From: Micromonospora pallida | GTDB lineage: Bacteria; Actinomycetota; Actinomycetes; Mycobacteriales; Micromonosporaceae | Assembly (NCBI RefSeq): GCF_900090325.1 | Contig: NZ_FMHW01000002.1 | Span: 3,348,001-3,412,000 of the forward strand | Length of the DNA stretch: 64,000 nt | Reading direction: 5' to 3' | Shown: piece by piece, positions 1 to 8,316 of the stretch | How the letters are laid out: every line of letters begins with the position of its first letter | Position numbering within the stretch: position 1 is the stretch's first letter | Notes under the pieces: generated by a model | What the model was told of the DNA's origin: nothing | Databases searched by the model: none | What the model saw: only the letters and a program-made list of their open reading frames with translations | Position numbers and translations under genes: made by a program

Positions 1-899
1 CCCGCGAACTCCGCACCCAGCAGCCGCTCCACCTCTTCCAGGGTGGTGCCGAACAGCCGTACCGGCCCGGCCACGTCTACGTCGGTGGCGTGCTTGGCGT
101 GCGGCAGCCACTTGGCCCACTCCCACTGTTCGGCCTGCTCGGCGCCGACGCAGAGGGCCAGCCGCAGCTCGTCCGGGGCGTGGAAGGTGGCCAACTGGGC
201 GAGCATGGCGCGCACCATGCCCCGCGCCACGTCCCGGTCGCCACTGATCCGCACGTGCGCGAAGCCGGGCAGGCACAGCGCGACGGGCTGGTCGGGCACG
301 GTCGTGTACGCCTTGATGAACCGGCGCAACGCCTTGGCGCACACCGGTTCCAGGTCCTCCACCGGCTTGGTGTCCAGCGGGGTCATCCGCACCGCGAGCC
401 GCTGGGCGCCGGTGCCGACCCGGATCTCGCCGAAGTCCGGATGCGTCGGCCGGCGCTCCCACAGCCGGCTGGTCATCGCCAGCGACCACAGCGACTCCGG
501 GTCGGGGTGCCGCCAGGCCAGCGCGTCCCGCTGTTCCGCCGCGTACTGCCGGACCTGCGCCCTGGTCTGGGACAGGTAGCGGAAGTAGTCGCGCCGGTCG
601 CCGTTGATCTGCTGCTTGCGGTTGCCGCCGGTCATCGTCATCTGGAACACGGCCATGGCCAGCATGCCGCCGCCCATCATGACCAGCATGACCATGCCCA
701 TCGGGCCTCTGAGCGAGTTGCTCATCATCATGAACATGAACCCGCCGGTCATCAGCAGGCTCGGCAGGATCATCCCGAGCGAGCGGAACCCGGCGGGCTG
801 GACCTCCGGGACGACCGGGGGCTCCTGCAGGGTGATCTCGCCGTGCGGTAGCTCGGGTCCGTTGCGGCGGGCCGGCCGCCGGAAAGGTCTGGTGCTCAC
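1..899 (-). CDS. eccC: Type VII secretion ATPase EccC, N-terminal part (partial)
   Basis: This is the first ~299 residues of an EccC-type ATPase, the motor and substrate receptor of ESX/type VII secretion; the FtsK-like ATPase domains lie beyond the window. The start is GTG at 899, because the nearby ATG at 901 runs straight into a stop. A basic, proline-rich N-terminus is followed by two Met-rich hydrophobic segments (about residues 41-60 and 65-86), which fit the two transmembrane helices of EccC. After them comes a soluble stretch with RDYFRYL, RQYAAEQR and LWERRP, typical of the region preceding ATPase 1. It is the last gene in the window of a leftward operon starting near 9732, with a 108-nt gap from the preceding gene. 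The family is inferred from membrane topology and this N-terminal pattern, not from Walker motifs, which are not in view. Confidence 0.85.
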   Translation of the reverse strand, partial: MSTRPFRRPARRNGPELPHGEITLQEPPVVPEVQPAGFRSLGMILPSLLMTGGFMFMMMSNSLRGPMGMVMLVMMGGGMLAMAVFQMTMTGGNRKQQINGDRRDYFRYLSQTRAQVRQYAAEQRDALAWRHPDPESLWSLAMTSRLWERRPTHPDFGEIRVGTGAQRLAVRMTPLDTKPVEDLEPVCAKALRRFIKAYTTVPDQPVALCLPGFAHVRISGDRDVARGMVRAMLAQLATFHAPDELRLALCVGAEQAEQWEWAKWLPHAKHATDVDVAGPVRLFGTTLEEVERLLGAEFA

Positions 900-1007
900 A
901 TCCGTTACACGGCTGCGAGCCGGAAAGAGTTGACCGGTACCGGGATCGATACTTTCCGCACCGCGATACGCCGCCCGCCGGCTGGGGCGAGCCGGGGGCG
1001 GCGGCGG

Positions 1008-1517
1008 TCAGAACGACCGTCTCCGCAGGGGCGTTCCCGCCGACCCCGGCCGGCCGTACGACCGCAGCCTCTCCGGCGGCGCCTCCGCGCTGTCCATCGC
1101 CGGGAGCACCGGCATGTCCGGCATCCCCTGCAGGTCGACGCCGACGGCGAAGGGCACCCCGCCCACGCCCTCCTCCGGCGCACCCCCCGACGCCGGCCGG
1201 GTGAGCAGCAGCTTCAGGTCGTCGTGTGCACGGTCACCGGTCCAGAACACGTCCTTCGTCGCGATCAACCGCTGGAACTCGTTGCCGCACCGGACGATGG
1301 CCCCCGCCTCCACCGAGACGTTCGGCCGCCAGACGCCGTCCCCACGGTTGTGTTCGAACCGCAGCCGCCAGCGCCGCCCGCTCGCCGACGCCGACATCCC
1401 GGCCCCCAGTTCGAGCGTCTTCTGGACGTCGCCGGAGAACACCAGCCGCTGCGCGAAGAGGGACTCCTTGCTTACCACGGTGATCTGCCACGTACCGCTC
1501 ATACTCACTGCCGACAT
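1008..1517 (-). CDS. Unrecognised protein of the type VII operon (169 aa)
   Basis: I do not recognise the family. I chose the ATG at 1517 rather than the upstream in-frame ATG at 1544 because GAAGG sits about 10 nt before it. The protein is soluble, with no signal peptide or membrane segment. The first ~125 residues look like a beta-rich domain (GTWQITVVSKESLF, WRLRFEHN, LKLLLTRP) and the tail is Pro/Arg-rich and probably disordered. It lies 36 nt downstream of the beta-helix/AAA gene and upstream of eccC on the same strand, so it is probably cotranscribed and a cytosolic accessory or chaperone-like component of the secretion locus. That role is inferred from position only. Confidence 0.7.
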   Translation of the reverse strand: MSAVSMSGTWQITVVSKESLFAQRLVFSGDVQKTLELGAGMSASASGRRWRLRFEHNRGDGVWRPNVSVEAGAIVRCGNEFQRLIATKDVFWTGDRAHDDLKLLLTRPASGGAPEEGVGGVPFAVGVDLQGMPDMPVLPAMDSAEAPPERLRSYGRPGSAGTPLRRRSF

Positions 1518-1553
1518 CTTTCGGGCACCTTCTCTCGTCGCCACGGAGGCGGG

Positions 1554-4500
1554 TCAGGCGGCCAGGGCTGCCCGCACGTCGGCGGCGAACAACTGGCGCA
1601 TGTCGTCGACGGTCGGCGCGGCGGTGCCGCGCAACCGGTTGGCCTGCTTGGTGATGGTGCGTTCGAGCAGTTGGCGGGCGTACCGGCCGTTACCGAAGCT
1701 CTCGTCCCGGGTCAGGCTGTCGAAGTGCTCCGACAGCACCGAAAGGCAGTCGTTGCTGAAGTCGAAGCCGCTGTCCCGGGCCAGCGTCTGCACGATGGAC
1801 ACCAGTTCCGAGGCGGTGTACGACTCGAACGGGACCTGCCGGCTGAACCGGGAGGCTAGGCCCACGTTGTTGGCCAGGAACCGGCGCATGTCCCCGGTGT
1901 ACCCGGCCACGATCACCACGATGTCGTCCCGATGGTCCTCCATCAGCTTCACCAGCGTGTCGATGGCCTCCCGACCGAAGTCGTTGCCCTGGCCGGCCAG
2001 CGCGTACGCCTCGTCGACGAAGAGCACGCCGCCGCGCGCCCGGTTGAACACGTCGGTGGTCTTGACGGCGGTGTGCCCGACGTACTCGCCGACCAGGTCG
2101 GCCCGGGAAACCTCGACGAGCTGCCCGGTGCGTAGCACACCCATCGCGTTGAGCAGTTGCCCGTACAGTCGGGCCACGCTGGTCTTGCCGGTGCCGGGCG
2201 CCCCGGCGAAGACCAGGTGCCGGGAGATCGTCGGCGCGGGCAGGCCGGCCCGGGTCCGGGCCTCGGTGGAGGCGATCAGGTCGATGACGTCGCTCACCTC
2301 GCGCTTGACCGCGTCCAGGCCGACCATCGCGTTCAGCTTGCCGAGCAGGTCCTGGACGGCCTGCGCCACGCCGGCCGCCGCCGACGGCGCGGCCGCCGGT
2401 TCGCCCAGGTCCTCCGGCAGCAGCCGGGCCAGTTCGAGATCCGGGGCCTGCGGGTTGTTCGACAGCCGGTACGCCTGACGCCCCAGCATGTCCTCGAAGA
2501 CCTGCCGGGCCACCCGGGCGTTGCCGAAGGTCTCGTTGCGGGGCATGTCGCTGAAGTGGCGCACCAGGGCCTGCCGGGTCTCGTACTCCAGCGCGTAGTG
2601 GTGGGCGCGGCAGAGCCGCTCGACGATCTCGGCCAGTTCGTCGTCGGCGTAGCTGTCGAACTGGATGGTGCGGGCGAAGCGGGACTCCAGGCCCGGGTTG
2701 GCGGCCAGGAAGGTACGCATGTTCGGGGTGTAGCCGGCGACCACCACGACCACCTCGTCCCGGTGGTCCTCCATCAGCTTGACCAGGGTGTCGATGGCCT
2801 CCCGGCCGAAGTCGTGGCCGCCGCCCCCACCGGCCGAGAGCGTGTACGCCTCGTCGATGAACAGCACCCCACCCAGGGCCTCCTCGAACCGGGCCGTGGT
2901 CTTCACCGCGGTGCCGCCGACGTGCTCGGCGACCAGGTCGCTGCGAGACACCTCGACCAGTTGCCCGCTGGAGAGCACCCCGAGGGTGGCCAGGATCCGG
3001 GCGAAGATGCGGGCCACGGTGGTCTTGCCGGTGCCGGGCGGCCCGGCGAAGACCAGGTGCCGGGACATGGGCGGTACGTGCAGCCCGGCCTCCCGGCGAC
3101 GCTTGGCGATCTGGTTGAGCCCGACCAGGGTGGCCACCTCGTGTTTGACGCCGGCCAGGCCGACCAGCCCGTCCAGTTCGCGCAGCAGCGCGGCCACCGG
3201 ACCGTCCGCCTCCCCGCCGCCGCCCGGCGCGCTGCCCGGCGTGCCGGCGCCGGGACCACCGCCGGCGGGCACCGCCGGAGCGGGTGACCCGACGTCGGAC
3301 GGCGCGGGGCCCGACGGGTGGGCACGGGGCGGTTTCCCGGACGGGGTGACGTCCGACTCGGTGCCTCCGGTCGGGGTGGGAGCGGACTTCGGCGCATCGC
3401 CGGCCGCCGGCGCGTCCGGCCGACCGGCCCCGGGCGGCGGGAGGGAGATCGGGCGTCCGTTGTGGCCGGTGTCCACGTTGAGCAGTTCGACCGCGGCGGT
3501 CGGGCTCGGCGCGTCCACGGCGACGCCGCCGTTGCCGCGTACCACCCCGCCGTGAAGCCGCACCGGCGCATCGGTCTCCACCACGACACCCGGCCCCTGG
3601 TTGCCGACGATCTCGCAGTCCGTCGCGGTGACGGTGCTGCCGGCGCCGGCTCGGATCCCCGGGCCGCGACTGCCGCTGATCCGGCTGCGGGACAGGGTGG
3701 CCGCGCTGCGGCCGCCGGTCAGCACGCCCGCCCCGCCCGACTCCTCCACGGCCATCGAGGACAGCGTGGGCCGGGCGTTCCCGGCCACCTCCACGCCGAC
3801 CCGGCAGCCGGTGATCCGGGAGTTGGACAGCACGGTGGTCGCGCTGTCGGCGAGCTTCGCCCCGGCGGTCCGTGCCCCGGTGACCTGGCCGTTGGAGAAC
3901 CGGCCGGCTCCGCCGGTCGCGTGCAGGCCGTACCGGACGCCCTCGATGGTCAGGCTGTGCAGTTGCGGTTCGGCTTCCTGCTCGATCGCCACGCCGATGG
4001 GGACGTCGCGTACCCCGACCCCGTCCAGCCGCGCCTTCGACCGGCCGGTCAGGAACACTCCAGCGTCCGCGCAGTCCGCCACGGCACCGCCGGTGAGGTG
4101 CGGCGTCGCCGTGCCGTTGACCACCACCCCGGCCGCGCCGCACTCGCGCACCTCACAGTTGGTGAGCGTCGGCGCAGAGGTGTCCCGGCAGTCGAGGCCG
4201 TGGCCCCGGGCCCGGGTGAGGCGCGTGTCGGACAGCGCGGGCGACGCCTGCGCCATGGTCACCACGGCGTGCACCCGGGCGTCCCGGATCTCGCAGCGTT
4301 CCAGCACCGGGGCCGCCCGGTCGCTGACGAGCAGCCCGACCTCTCCACCGGACACCGTGGTCCCGGTCAGGTGCGGCCGAGCGGCCTGCTGCGCGACGAC
4401 GGCGTACTGACCGACCTCGTCGATGCGGCAGTCCTCCAGGCGCGGGGCGCTGGCGCCCACGGCCAGGAGCGCCGCCTCCGCGACCCCGGTGAACGTGCAG

Positions 4501-5015
4501 TCCCGGAACACCGGGGCGCTCGACCCGGCCGTCATGATCGCGCACTTGGCGACGCCGTTCACGCGCACGCGGGTGTACTCGCCCGCGCCGGCCTCGTGGA
4601 CGACACCCGCCCCGCCGGAATTGCCGATCGCGCCGCCACGCATCTCCACGGTGCCACCGCGTACGTGGATCGCGGCCGCCGCCGTGGCGTCGACGGTGCA
4701 CGCCTCCAGGCGGACCCGGCCGGCCGCCACCTGGAGCAGCGGCATCCGCTCGTCGCCGCCACGGATGGCGATGTCCTGGATTAGGATCTCGCCCCCGGCG
4801 GCCAGGATGACCCCGCCCGGGGGCACCTCGATGGTGACGGTGCCCGGTCCGTCCTCGGCGACCAGGACGACGTTCCGGCGGAACAGCGGCGCCTCGCGGT
4901 ACACGCCGGGGCGTACCGCGACGGTGTCGCCGGGCGCCGCCGACTCCAGGGCCCGGGAGATGTCGGTGAGGCATCCGGTGTCCCTGGCCGACACCGACAG
5001 CACGCTGGTGGTCAC
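1554..5015 (-). CDS. Right-handed beta-helix protein fused to two CbxX/CfqX-type AAA ATPases
   Basis: This is a 1153-residue three-part protein. Residues ~1-510 are a long run of short beta-strand/turn repeats (patterns such as PTLTNCEVR, GAGVVV, PVLERCEIRD) typical of a pectate-lyase-like parallel beta-helix. Residues ~510-600 are a Pro/Gly/Ser linker. Two tandem AAA domains of the CbxX/CfqX (SpoVK-like) family follow: Walker A GPPGTGKTT near 658 with Walker B VLFIDEAY, then GAPGTGKTS near 935 with VLFVDEAY. The GTG start at 5015 has a strong AAGGAG 7 nt upstream; the open frame extends further upstream but only as an out-of-frame shadow of the preceding gene. CbxX-type ATPases are the EccA class in ESX systems, so this may be the local EccA equivalent with a scaffold or binding solenoid attached. 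Ligand and partner are unknown. It overlaps the preceding micro-ORF by GTGA. Confidence 0.9.
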   Translation of the reverse strand: MTTSVLSVSARDTGCLTDISRALESAAPGDTVAVRPGVYREAPLFRRNVVLVAEDGPGTVTIEVPPGGVILAAGGEILIQDIAIRGGDERMPLLQVAAGRVRLEACTVDATAAAAIHVRGGTVEMRGGAIGNSGGAGVVHEAGAGEYTRVRVNGVAKCAIMTAGSSAPVFRDCTFTGVAEAALLAVGASAPRLEDCRIDEVGQYAVVAQQAARPHLTGTTVSGGEVGLLVSDRAAPVLERCEIRDARVHAVVTMAQASPALSDTRLTRARGHGLDCRDTSAPTLTNCEVRECGAAGVVVNGTATPHLTGGAVADCADAGVFLTGRSKARLDGVGVRDVPIGVAIEQEAEPQLHSLTIEGVRYGLHATGGAGRFSNGQVTGARTAGAKLADSATTVLSNSRITGCRVGVEVAGNARPTLSSMAVEESGGAGVLTGGRSAATLSRSRISGSRGPGIRAGAGSTVTATDCEIVGNQGPGVVVETDAPVRLHGGVVRGNGGVAVDAPSPTAAVELLNVDTGHNGRPISLPPPGAGRPDAPAAGDAPKSAPTPTGGTESDVTPSGKPPRAHPSGPAPSDVGSPAPAVPAGGGPGAGTPGSAPGGGGEADGPVAALLRELDGLVGLAGVKHEVATLVGLNQIAKRRREAGLHVPPMSRHLVFAGPPGTGKTTVARIFARILATLGVLSSGQLVEVSRSDLVAEHVGGTAVKTTARFEEALGGVLFIDEAYTLSAGGGGGHDFGREAIDTLVKLMEDHRDEVVVVVAGYTPNMRTFLAANPGLESRFARTIQFDSYADDELAEIVERLCRAHHYALEYETRQALVRHFSDMPRNETFGNARVARQVFEDMLGRQAYRLSNNPQAPDLELARLLPEDLGEPAAAPSAAAGVAQAVQDLLGKLNAMVGLDAVKREVSDVIDLIASTEARTRAGLPAPTISRHLVFAGAPGTGKTSVARLYGQLLNAMGVLRTGQLVEVSRADLVGEYVGHTAVKTTDVFNRARGGVLFVDEAYALAGQGNDFGREAIDTLVKLMEDHRDDIVVIVAGYTGDMRRFLANNVGLASRFSRQVPFESYTASELVSIVQTLARDSGFDFSNDCLSVLSEHFDSLTRDESFGNGRYARQLLERTITKQANRLRGTAAPTVDDMRQLFAADVRAALAA

Positions 5016-5131
5016 GGGTTCGCTCCTTGCTGACTGTCGCCGCCGGGGGTGTTGCCGCCGGGAATGGTGCCGGCGTGGGGCGGGCCGCCGGGGCCGGACC
5101 GGAGGAGGCCGGGGACCGTCTCCTCGTACAT
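5012..5131 (-). CDS. 39-residue overlap-coupled micro-ORF
   Basis: This short ORF encodes a Gly/Pro-rich peptide of 39 residues, beginning MYEETVPGLL and ending SQQGANP. Its ATG (5131-5129) overlaps the TGA of the upstream gene in a TGATG, and its own TGA overlaps the GTG start of the beta-helix/AAA gene in a GTGA. It therefore fills the whole space between two genes with a coupling overlap on both sides, which is the main reason to believe it. Its own Shine-Dalgarno is weak, and the AAGGAG of the next gene lies inside its 3' end. It could be a real small protein of the secretion locus, or a leader whose translation delivers ribosomes to the AAA gene. No family is recognised. Confidence 0.55.
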   Translation of the reverse strand: MYEETVPGLLRSGPGGPPHAGTIPGGNTPGGDSQQGANP

Positions 5132-6978
5132 CACGCGCCGCCCGGCCCGGGTTCGATGGCGAACGGGCGGTCGCCGGCCGCGAAGCCGAGCGGCCACGGC
5201 AGCGGCGCGGGCGCCGCGCGCTGCGGCTGGGCGGCGAGCGCGTCGCGCAGCTTGCCGGCCACCCGCTCGTCGAGCCCGACGTCGCGGTGCCCGGAGACGA
5301 CCTCCCGCAGCAGTACGTACGGCGAGCCGTCCGGCCCCTCGTCGACGCCGAGCACCGCGAAGCGGGAACCGGCGGCGAACATGGCCCGCCCGGCCCGTAC
5401 GCCCGCCCCGTCCGCGATACCCAGTTGGTCCAGCCGCCGCGCGGTGGCCGACCAGATCGCGTACCGGCCCGCGTCGCCCTCGGTGCCGCCGTGGCACGAC
5501 ACCGTGGTGAACGCCGGCTCCACCAGCAGTTCCCCGGGGCGGTACCGGGTGACGTCCAAGCCGGCGGGTGGCGCGGCGAAGACGGGTCCCCCGACGGCCG
5601 GCAACTGCTCCAGCCCGGCGCAGGCACACCGGGCCAGCAACTGGACGTCCTCGTCGGGCGTACCTCCACCGCGCAGCGCGCCGTTGACCCGCTCGCCCAC
5701 CCCGTCGAGCAGAGCCAGCACCGTGACCAGCCCGGCCATCACGTCGTGCGCGCCGACCGCGCTGCGCAGCCCCGGATGCAGCGACAGCGCCCGGGCCACC
5801 GTCCGGGAGTGGGCCTGGAACTTCCAGCCCAGCACGGTACGCAGCCGCTCCCGGTCCGCCTCGTCGGTGCGGGCCCGTACCCCGAACCACGCCGCCCCCC
5901 GGTTGGCGGGTGACGCCGGCGGACCGACGGCCGCGCCGTGCGCCGGGGCATCGGCGGCCTCCTGGCCGGTTGTCCGGGTTTGCGTGGTGTCCGGGCCGAC
6001 CGCGGGCGCCTCCGTGCTGGCCGGGGCGGTCACCGGAGCGTCCGTGGTGTCCGGCGTAACCGCAGCCGGGGCGGACGTGGTCGGGGTGGCGGCATCCGGG
6101 TCCGCGATCAGCGGCCGGCGGGTGTCCAGCTCCAGCCGGGGCACGTCGAATTCGGGCAACACCAGGCGCTGGACGCCGAGGTCGGGCCGGGGCAGCTCGA
6201 TCACCGGAAGCGCCAGGCTCTGCACCTCGAACACCGCCGGCGAGGGCAGATCGGTCCCGGATTCCGGTGCCGCAGCGGGTGACGGGGCGTCCGCCGGGTC
6301 GACCGGCGACGGGGCGGTCCCTGGACCGGTGGTCGCGGGCGACGGCACCGGGGACGGCGGCTGCTGGTCGCGGCCGGGCACCCGGCCGGTCGGGGCGGGG
6401 CGGACGCGTACCGGCCCCAGCGGAGGCAGGACGTGACCTGCCGGCTCTGGTTCGTCCCCGCCGCCCGGGCGCCAGCACCAGAACAGCCCGTTCGTGGAGG
6501 CGCGCCCGAAGGTGAAGCGGATGCCGGCGTCCGAGGCGTAGACCGGGGCCCCCAGGCCGACCGCGAGCTGGTGCAGCACCGGCCCGGTCCCGTCGACCGA
6601 CGCGGGCCGCCGGGTGACCAGCAGCACCGGCCGACCCCGCCAGCGGGGGCAGTGCCAGATCGTCTGGGCCAGGTCGGCGGCGGCCACCGGCCGGCCGTCC
6701 AGCCGGAAACCGGACCGGCCGGCCTCGACCGCGAGCGCGAACCAACCCGCCGGGCCAGGGGTGACCGATCCCGGTGCCTCCCACGGCCCCGGATCGAGCA
6801 CCGGCACCCGCGCACCGGCGTCCGGCAGGATGCGCGCGACGGCGGCGCCCACCGCCTGCGACGCCTGTCGCAGGTACCGCGCCACGTGCTTTCCGACCGG
6901 TACGCCCTGGGCCGGCTGCGACACCTTCCAGGACGACGGCAGGGGTCCCCGGTGCCGCAGGGCCAGCATTTCGGTCAC
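5131..6978 (-). CDS. Type VII operon protein with disordered centre and possible ART-like C-terminal domain
   Basis: The product is 615 residues and starts at GTG 6978, overlapping the stop of the preceding gene as GTGA. Residues ~1-180 form a folded domain (begins VTEMLALRHRG; contains WFALAVEAG and TIWHCPRW). Residues ~190-360 are Pro/Thr/Ala-rich and low in complexity, with repeated short LPxxELPRP and LVLPEF phrases. Residues ~370-600 form a second folded domain. The order YRPGELLVEPAFTTVS, then GSRFAVL, then LLREV resembles the strand order of ADP-ribosyltransferase folds, but the usual leading Arg and the ExE signature are not convincing. If related it may be a degenerate or divergent ART. 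That is a weak inference; otherwise this is a conserved-type hypothetical protein tied to the operon by overlaps at both ends. Confidence 0.75.
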   Translation of the reverse strand: MTEMLALRHRGPLPSSWKVSQPAQGVPVGKHVARYLRQASQAVGAAVARILPDAGARVPVLDPGPWEAPGSVTPGPAGWFALAVEAGRSGFRLDGRPVAAADLAQTIWHCPRWRGRPVLLVTRRPASVDGTGPVLHQLAVGLGAPVYASDAGIRFTFGRASTNGLFWCWRPGGGDEPEPAGHVLPPLGPVRVRPAPTGRVPGRDQQPPSPVPSPATTGPGTAPSPVDPADAPSPAAAPESGTDLPSPAVFEVQSLALPVIELPRPDLGVQRLVLPEFDVPRLELDTRRPLIADPDAATPTTSAPAAVTPDTTDAPVTAPASTEAPAVGPDTTQTRTTGQEAADAPAHGAAVGPPASPANRGAAWFGVRARTDEADRERLRTVLGWKFQAHSRTVARALSLHPGLRSAVGAHDVMAGLVTVLALLDGVGERVNGALRGGGTPDEDVQLLARCACAGLEQLPAVGGPVFAAPPAGLDVTRYRPGELLVEPAFTTVSCHGGTEGDAGRYAIWSATARRLDQLGIADGAGVRAGRAMFAAGSRFAVLGVDEGPDGSPYVLLREVVSGHRDVGLDERVAGKLRDALAAQPQRAAPAPLPWPLGFAAGDRPFAIEPGPGGA

Positions 6979-8231
6979 GGCGACACCGGCCGGAGCGCAC
7001 CGGCGTCCGGCCTCGCCTCGGGCGCCGCGTCGGGCAGCTCCAGGTGGGCCGGTGTCACGCCGTCGGGCGACAGGATGTCGGACGAGGGAGCGTCGGCCGG
7101 TGCTAGCGGGTCGTCGTCGGCACCGGGTGCCTGCCAGACGACCGCCTCGGCGTCGGGACGGCACAGGTGCACCAGGGCACGGTGCACGGAGATCTCGTCC
7201 AGCGGCTCGGCGGGCTCGCCCCCGGCCAGGTGCGTGACCAACTGCGGATCCGGCGCTAGGCCGTAGTTCTCCAGGTAGTAACCGACCGCCTCGCTCCACA
7301 GCCAGGTCCCGTCGGTGCGCAGGTGCATCGGTACCACGTCGCCCCGGTCCGGGTCCAGGATGTCGGGCATCGCGGCGCTGCTCCACGCGATGACCACCCC
7401 GGCGCGCAGCGCGGCGAGCAGTTCGTCGCGTTCCGTGCCGTCGGAGACCACCGGCCGGTTGGTGGCGAACCACGGGCCGCGTACCGGATCGACGCCGTCG
7501 AAGAGCCGGGCGGTGGTCACCGGCGCGGCCAGCCGCGCCGCCCACAGCAGGGCACCGCAGGAGCGAGCGAGGGTCTGGTAGTACGGCGCGCCCAGCCCGG
7601 CCCAGCAGACCTCGACCTGGGCCTCGTCGTCCCCGGCCTCGACCATGACCTGTCGTAGCTGGGCGCTGGCGGCGGGAAGGGAGTCCATGGCGCCGTCGAC
7701 GCTGACCACGACCACCCGTACCGGGTCCTGCCAGGGCCGGGCGGTGGACGGCATCCGCCACGCCCGCCACACCGCGCGTACCGTCGGGATCGCCGACGCC
7801 GCGGCCAGCAACGCCCGGTCGATCGGGTCGAGGAGGTCGACCGGGTCGGCGGTGCGGTCCTGCGGGAGCACCATCGAGGCCAGCTCTTCCTGCGTGGTCG
7901 GCAGGTCGGACAGGAACTGCCACGGTGCCGGCGGGCGTTCCCCGCGCAGTTCCTCCAGCGCCAGACCGAGGTCGAGGTCGCCGCCGCTGAGCACCAGTTC
8001 CTCGCGCAGCGCCGCGATCTCGTCGGCGTCCAGTTGCAGCGGCTGGGAGACCGCCTCGAAGGCGACCGCCTGTACGACGTCCAGCCGCCGGCCGGCGGCC
8101 AGCGCGTCCCGCGCGTCGGTCAGCACCCGGTCCGGCAGCGAGCCGGCCAACCGGAGCAGCAACGCGTGCATCGACTCGTCACGTTCGTCGTCCCGTGTCA
8201 CCTCCGGTGCCACGTCCAAGTCCGTGTCCAC
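6975..8231 (-). CDS. Unrecognised protein of the type VII operon (418 aa)
   Basis: I chose GTG at 8231 because GAAGGAGG sits just upstream of it; an in-frame start at 8294 has no such signal. The protein is acidic and soluble, 418 residues. An alpha-helical N-terminal region (MHALLLRLAGSLPDRVL, ALREELVLSGGDLDLGLALEELRG) precedes a mixed alpha/beta middle with VRVVVVSVDGAMD and VEVCWAGLG, and the last ~60 residues are Asp/Pro-rich. No catalytic motif is recognised. The stop codon overlaps the GTG of the 615-residue protein (GTGA), so the two are translationally coupled and probably act together. A role in substrate recognition or regulation of secretion is possible, but only from context. Confidence 0.75.
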   Translation of the reverse strand: MDTDLDVAPEVTRDDERDESMHALLLRLAGSLPDRVLTDARDALAAGRRLDVVQAVAFEAVSQPLQLDADEIAALREELVLSGGDLDLGLALEELRGERPPAPWQFLSDLPTTQEELASMVLPQDRTADPVDLLDPIDRALLAAASAIPTVRAVWRAWRMPSTARPWQDPVRVVVVSVDGAMDSLPAASAQLRQVMVEAGDDEAQVEVCWAGLGAPYYQTLARSCGALLWAARLAAPVTTARLFDGVDPVRGPWFATNRPVVSDGTERDELLAALRAGVVIAWSSAAMPDILDPDRGDVVPMHLRTDGTWLWSEAVGYYLENYGLAPDPQLVTHLAGGEPAEPLDEISVHRALVHLCRPDAEAVVWQAPGADDDPLAPADAPSSDILSPDGVTPAHLELPDAAPEARPDAGALRPVSP

Positions 8232-8316
8232 GCGTCCTCCTTCGCCGTGTCCGGGGTTCATCTGTGGCACGCCCGGCGCGCCAGCAGGGTTCACGCCTGC
8301 CCCGGCCCGGATTCGC

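Noticed and set aside
90..851. A 253-codon plus-strand frame at the left edge
   Set aside because: It is antisense to the EccC N-terminus, and its His/Gln/Arg-rich composition is typical of shadows.
3300..3480. Possible frameshift or separate gene at the Pro/Gly linker of the beta-helix/AAA protein
   Set aside because: The frame is continuous through the linker with normal codon bias. Low complexity explains the change in composition.
5016..5669. N-terminal extension of the beta-helix/AAA gene to 5669
   Set aside because: The extension is an out-of-frame Arg/Pro/Ser-rich reading of the 615-residue gene. GTG 5015 with AAGGAG is the real start.
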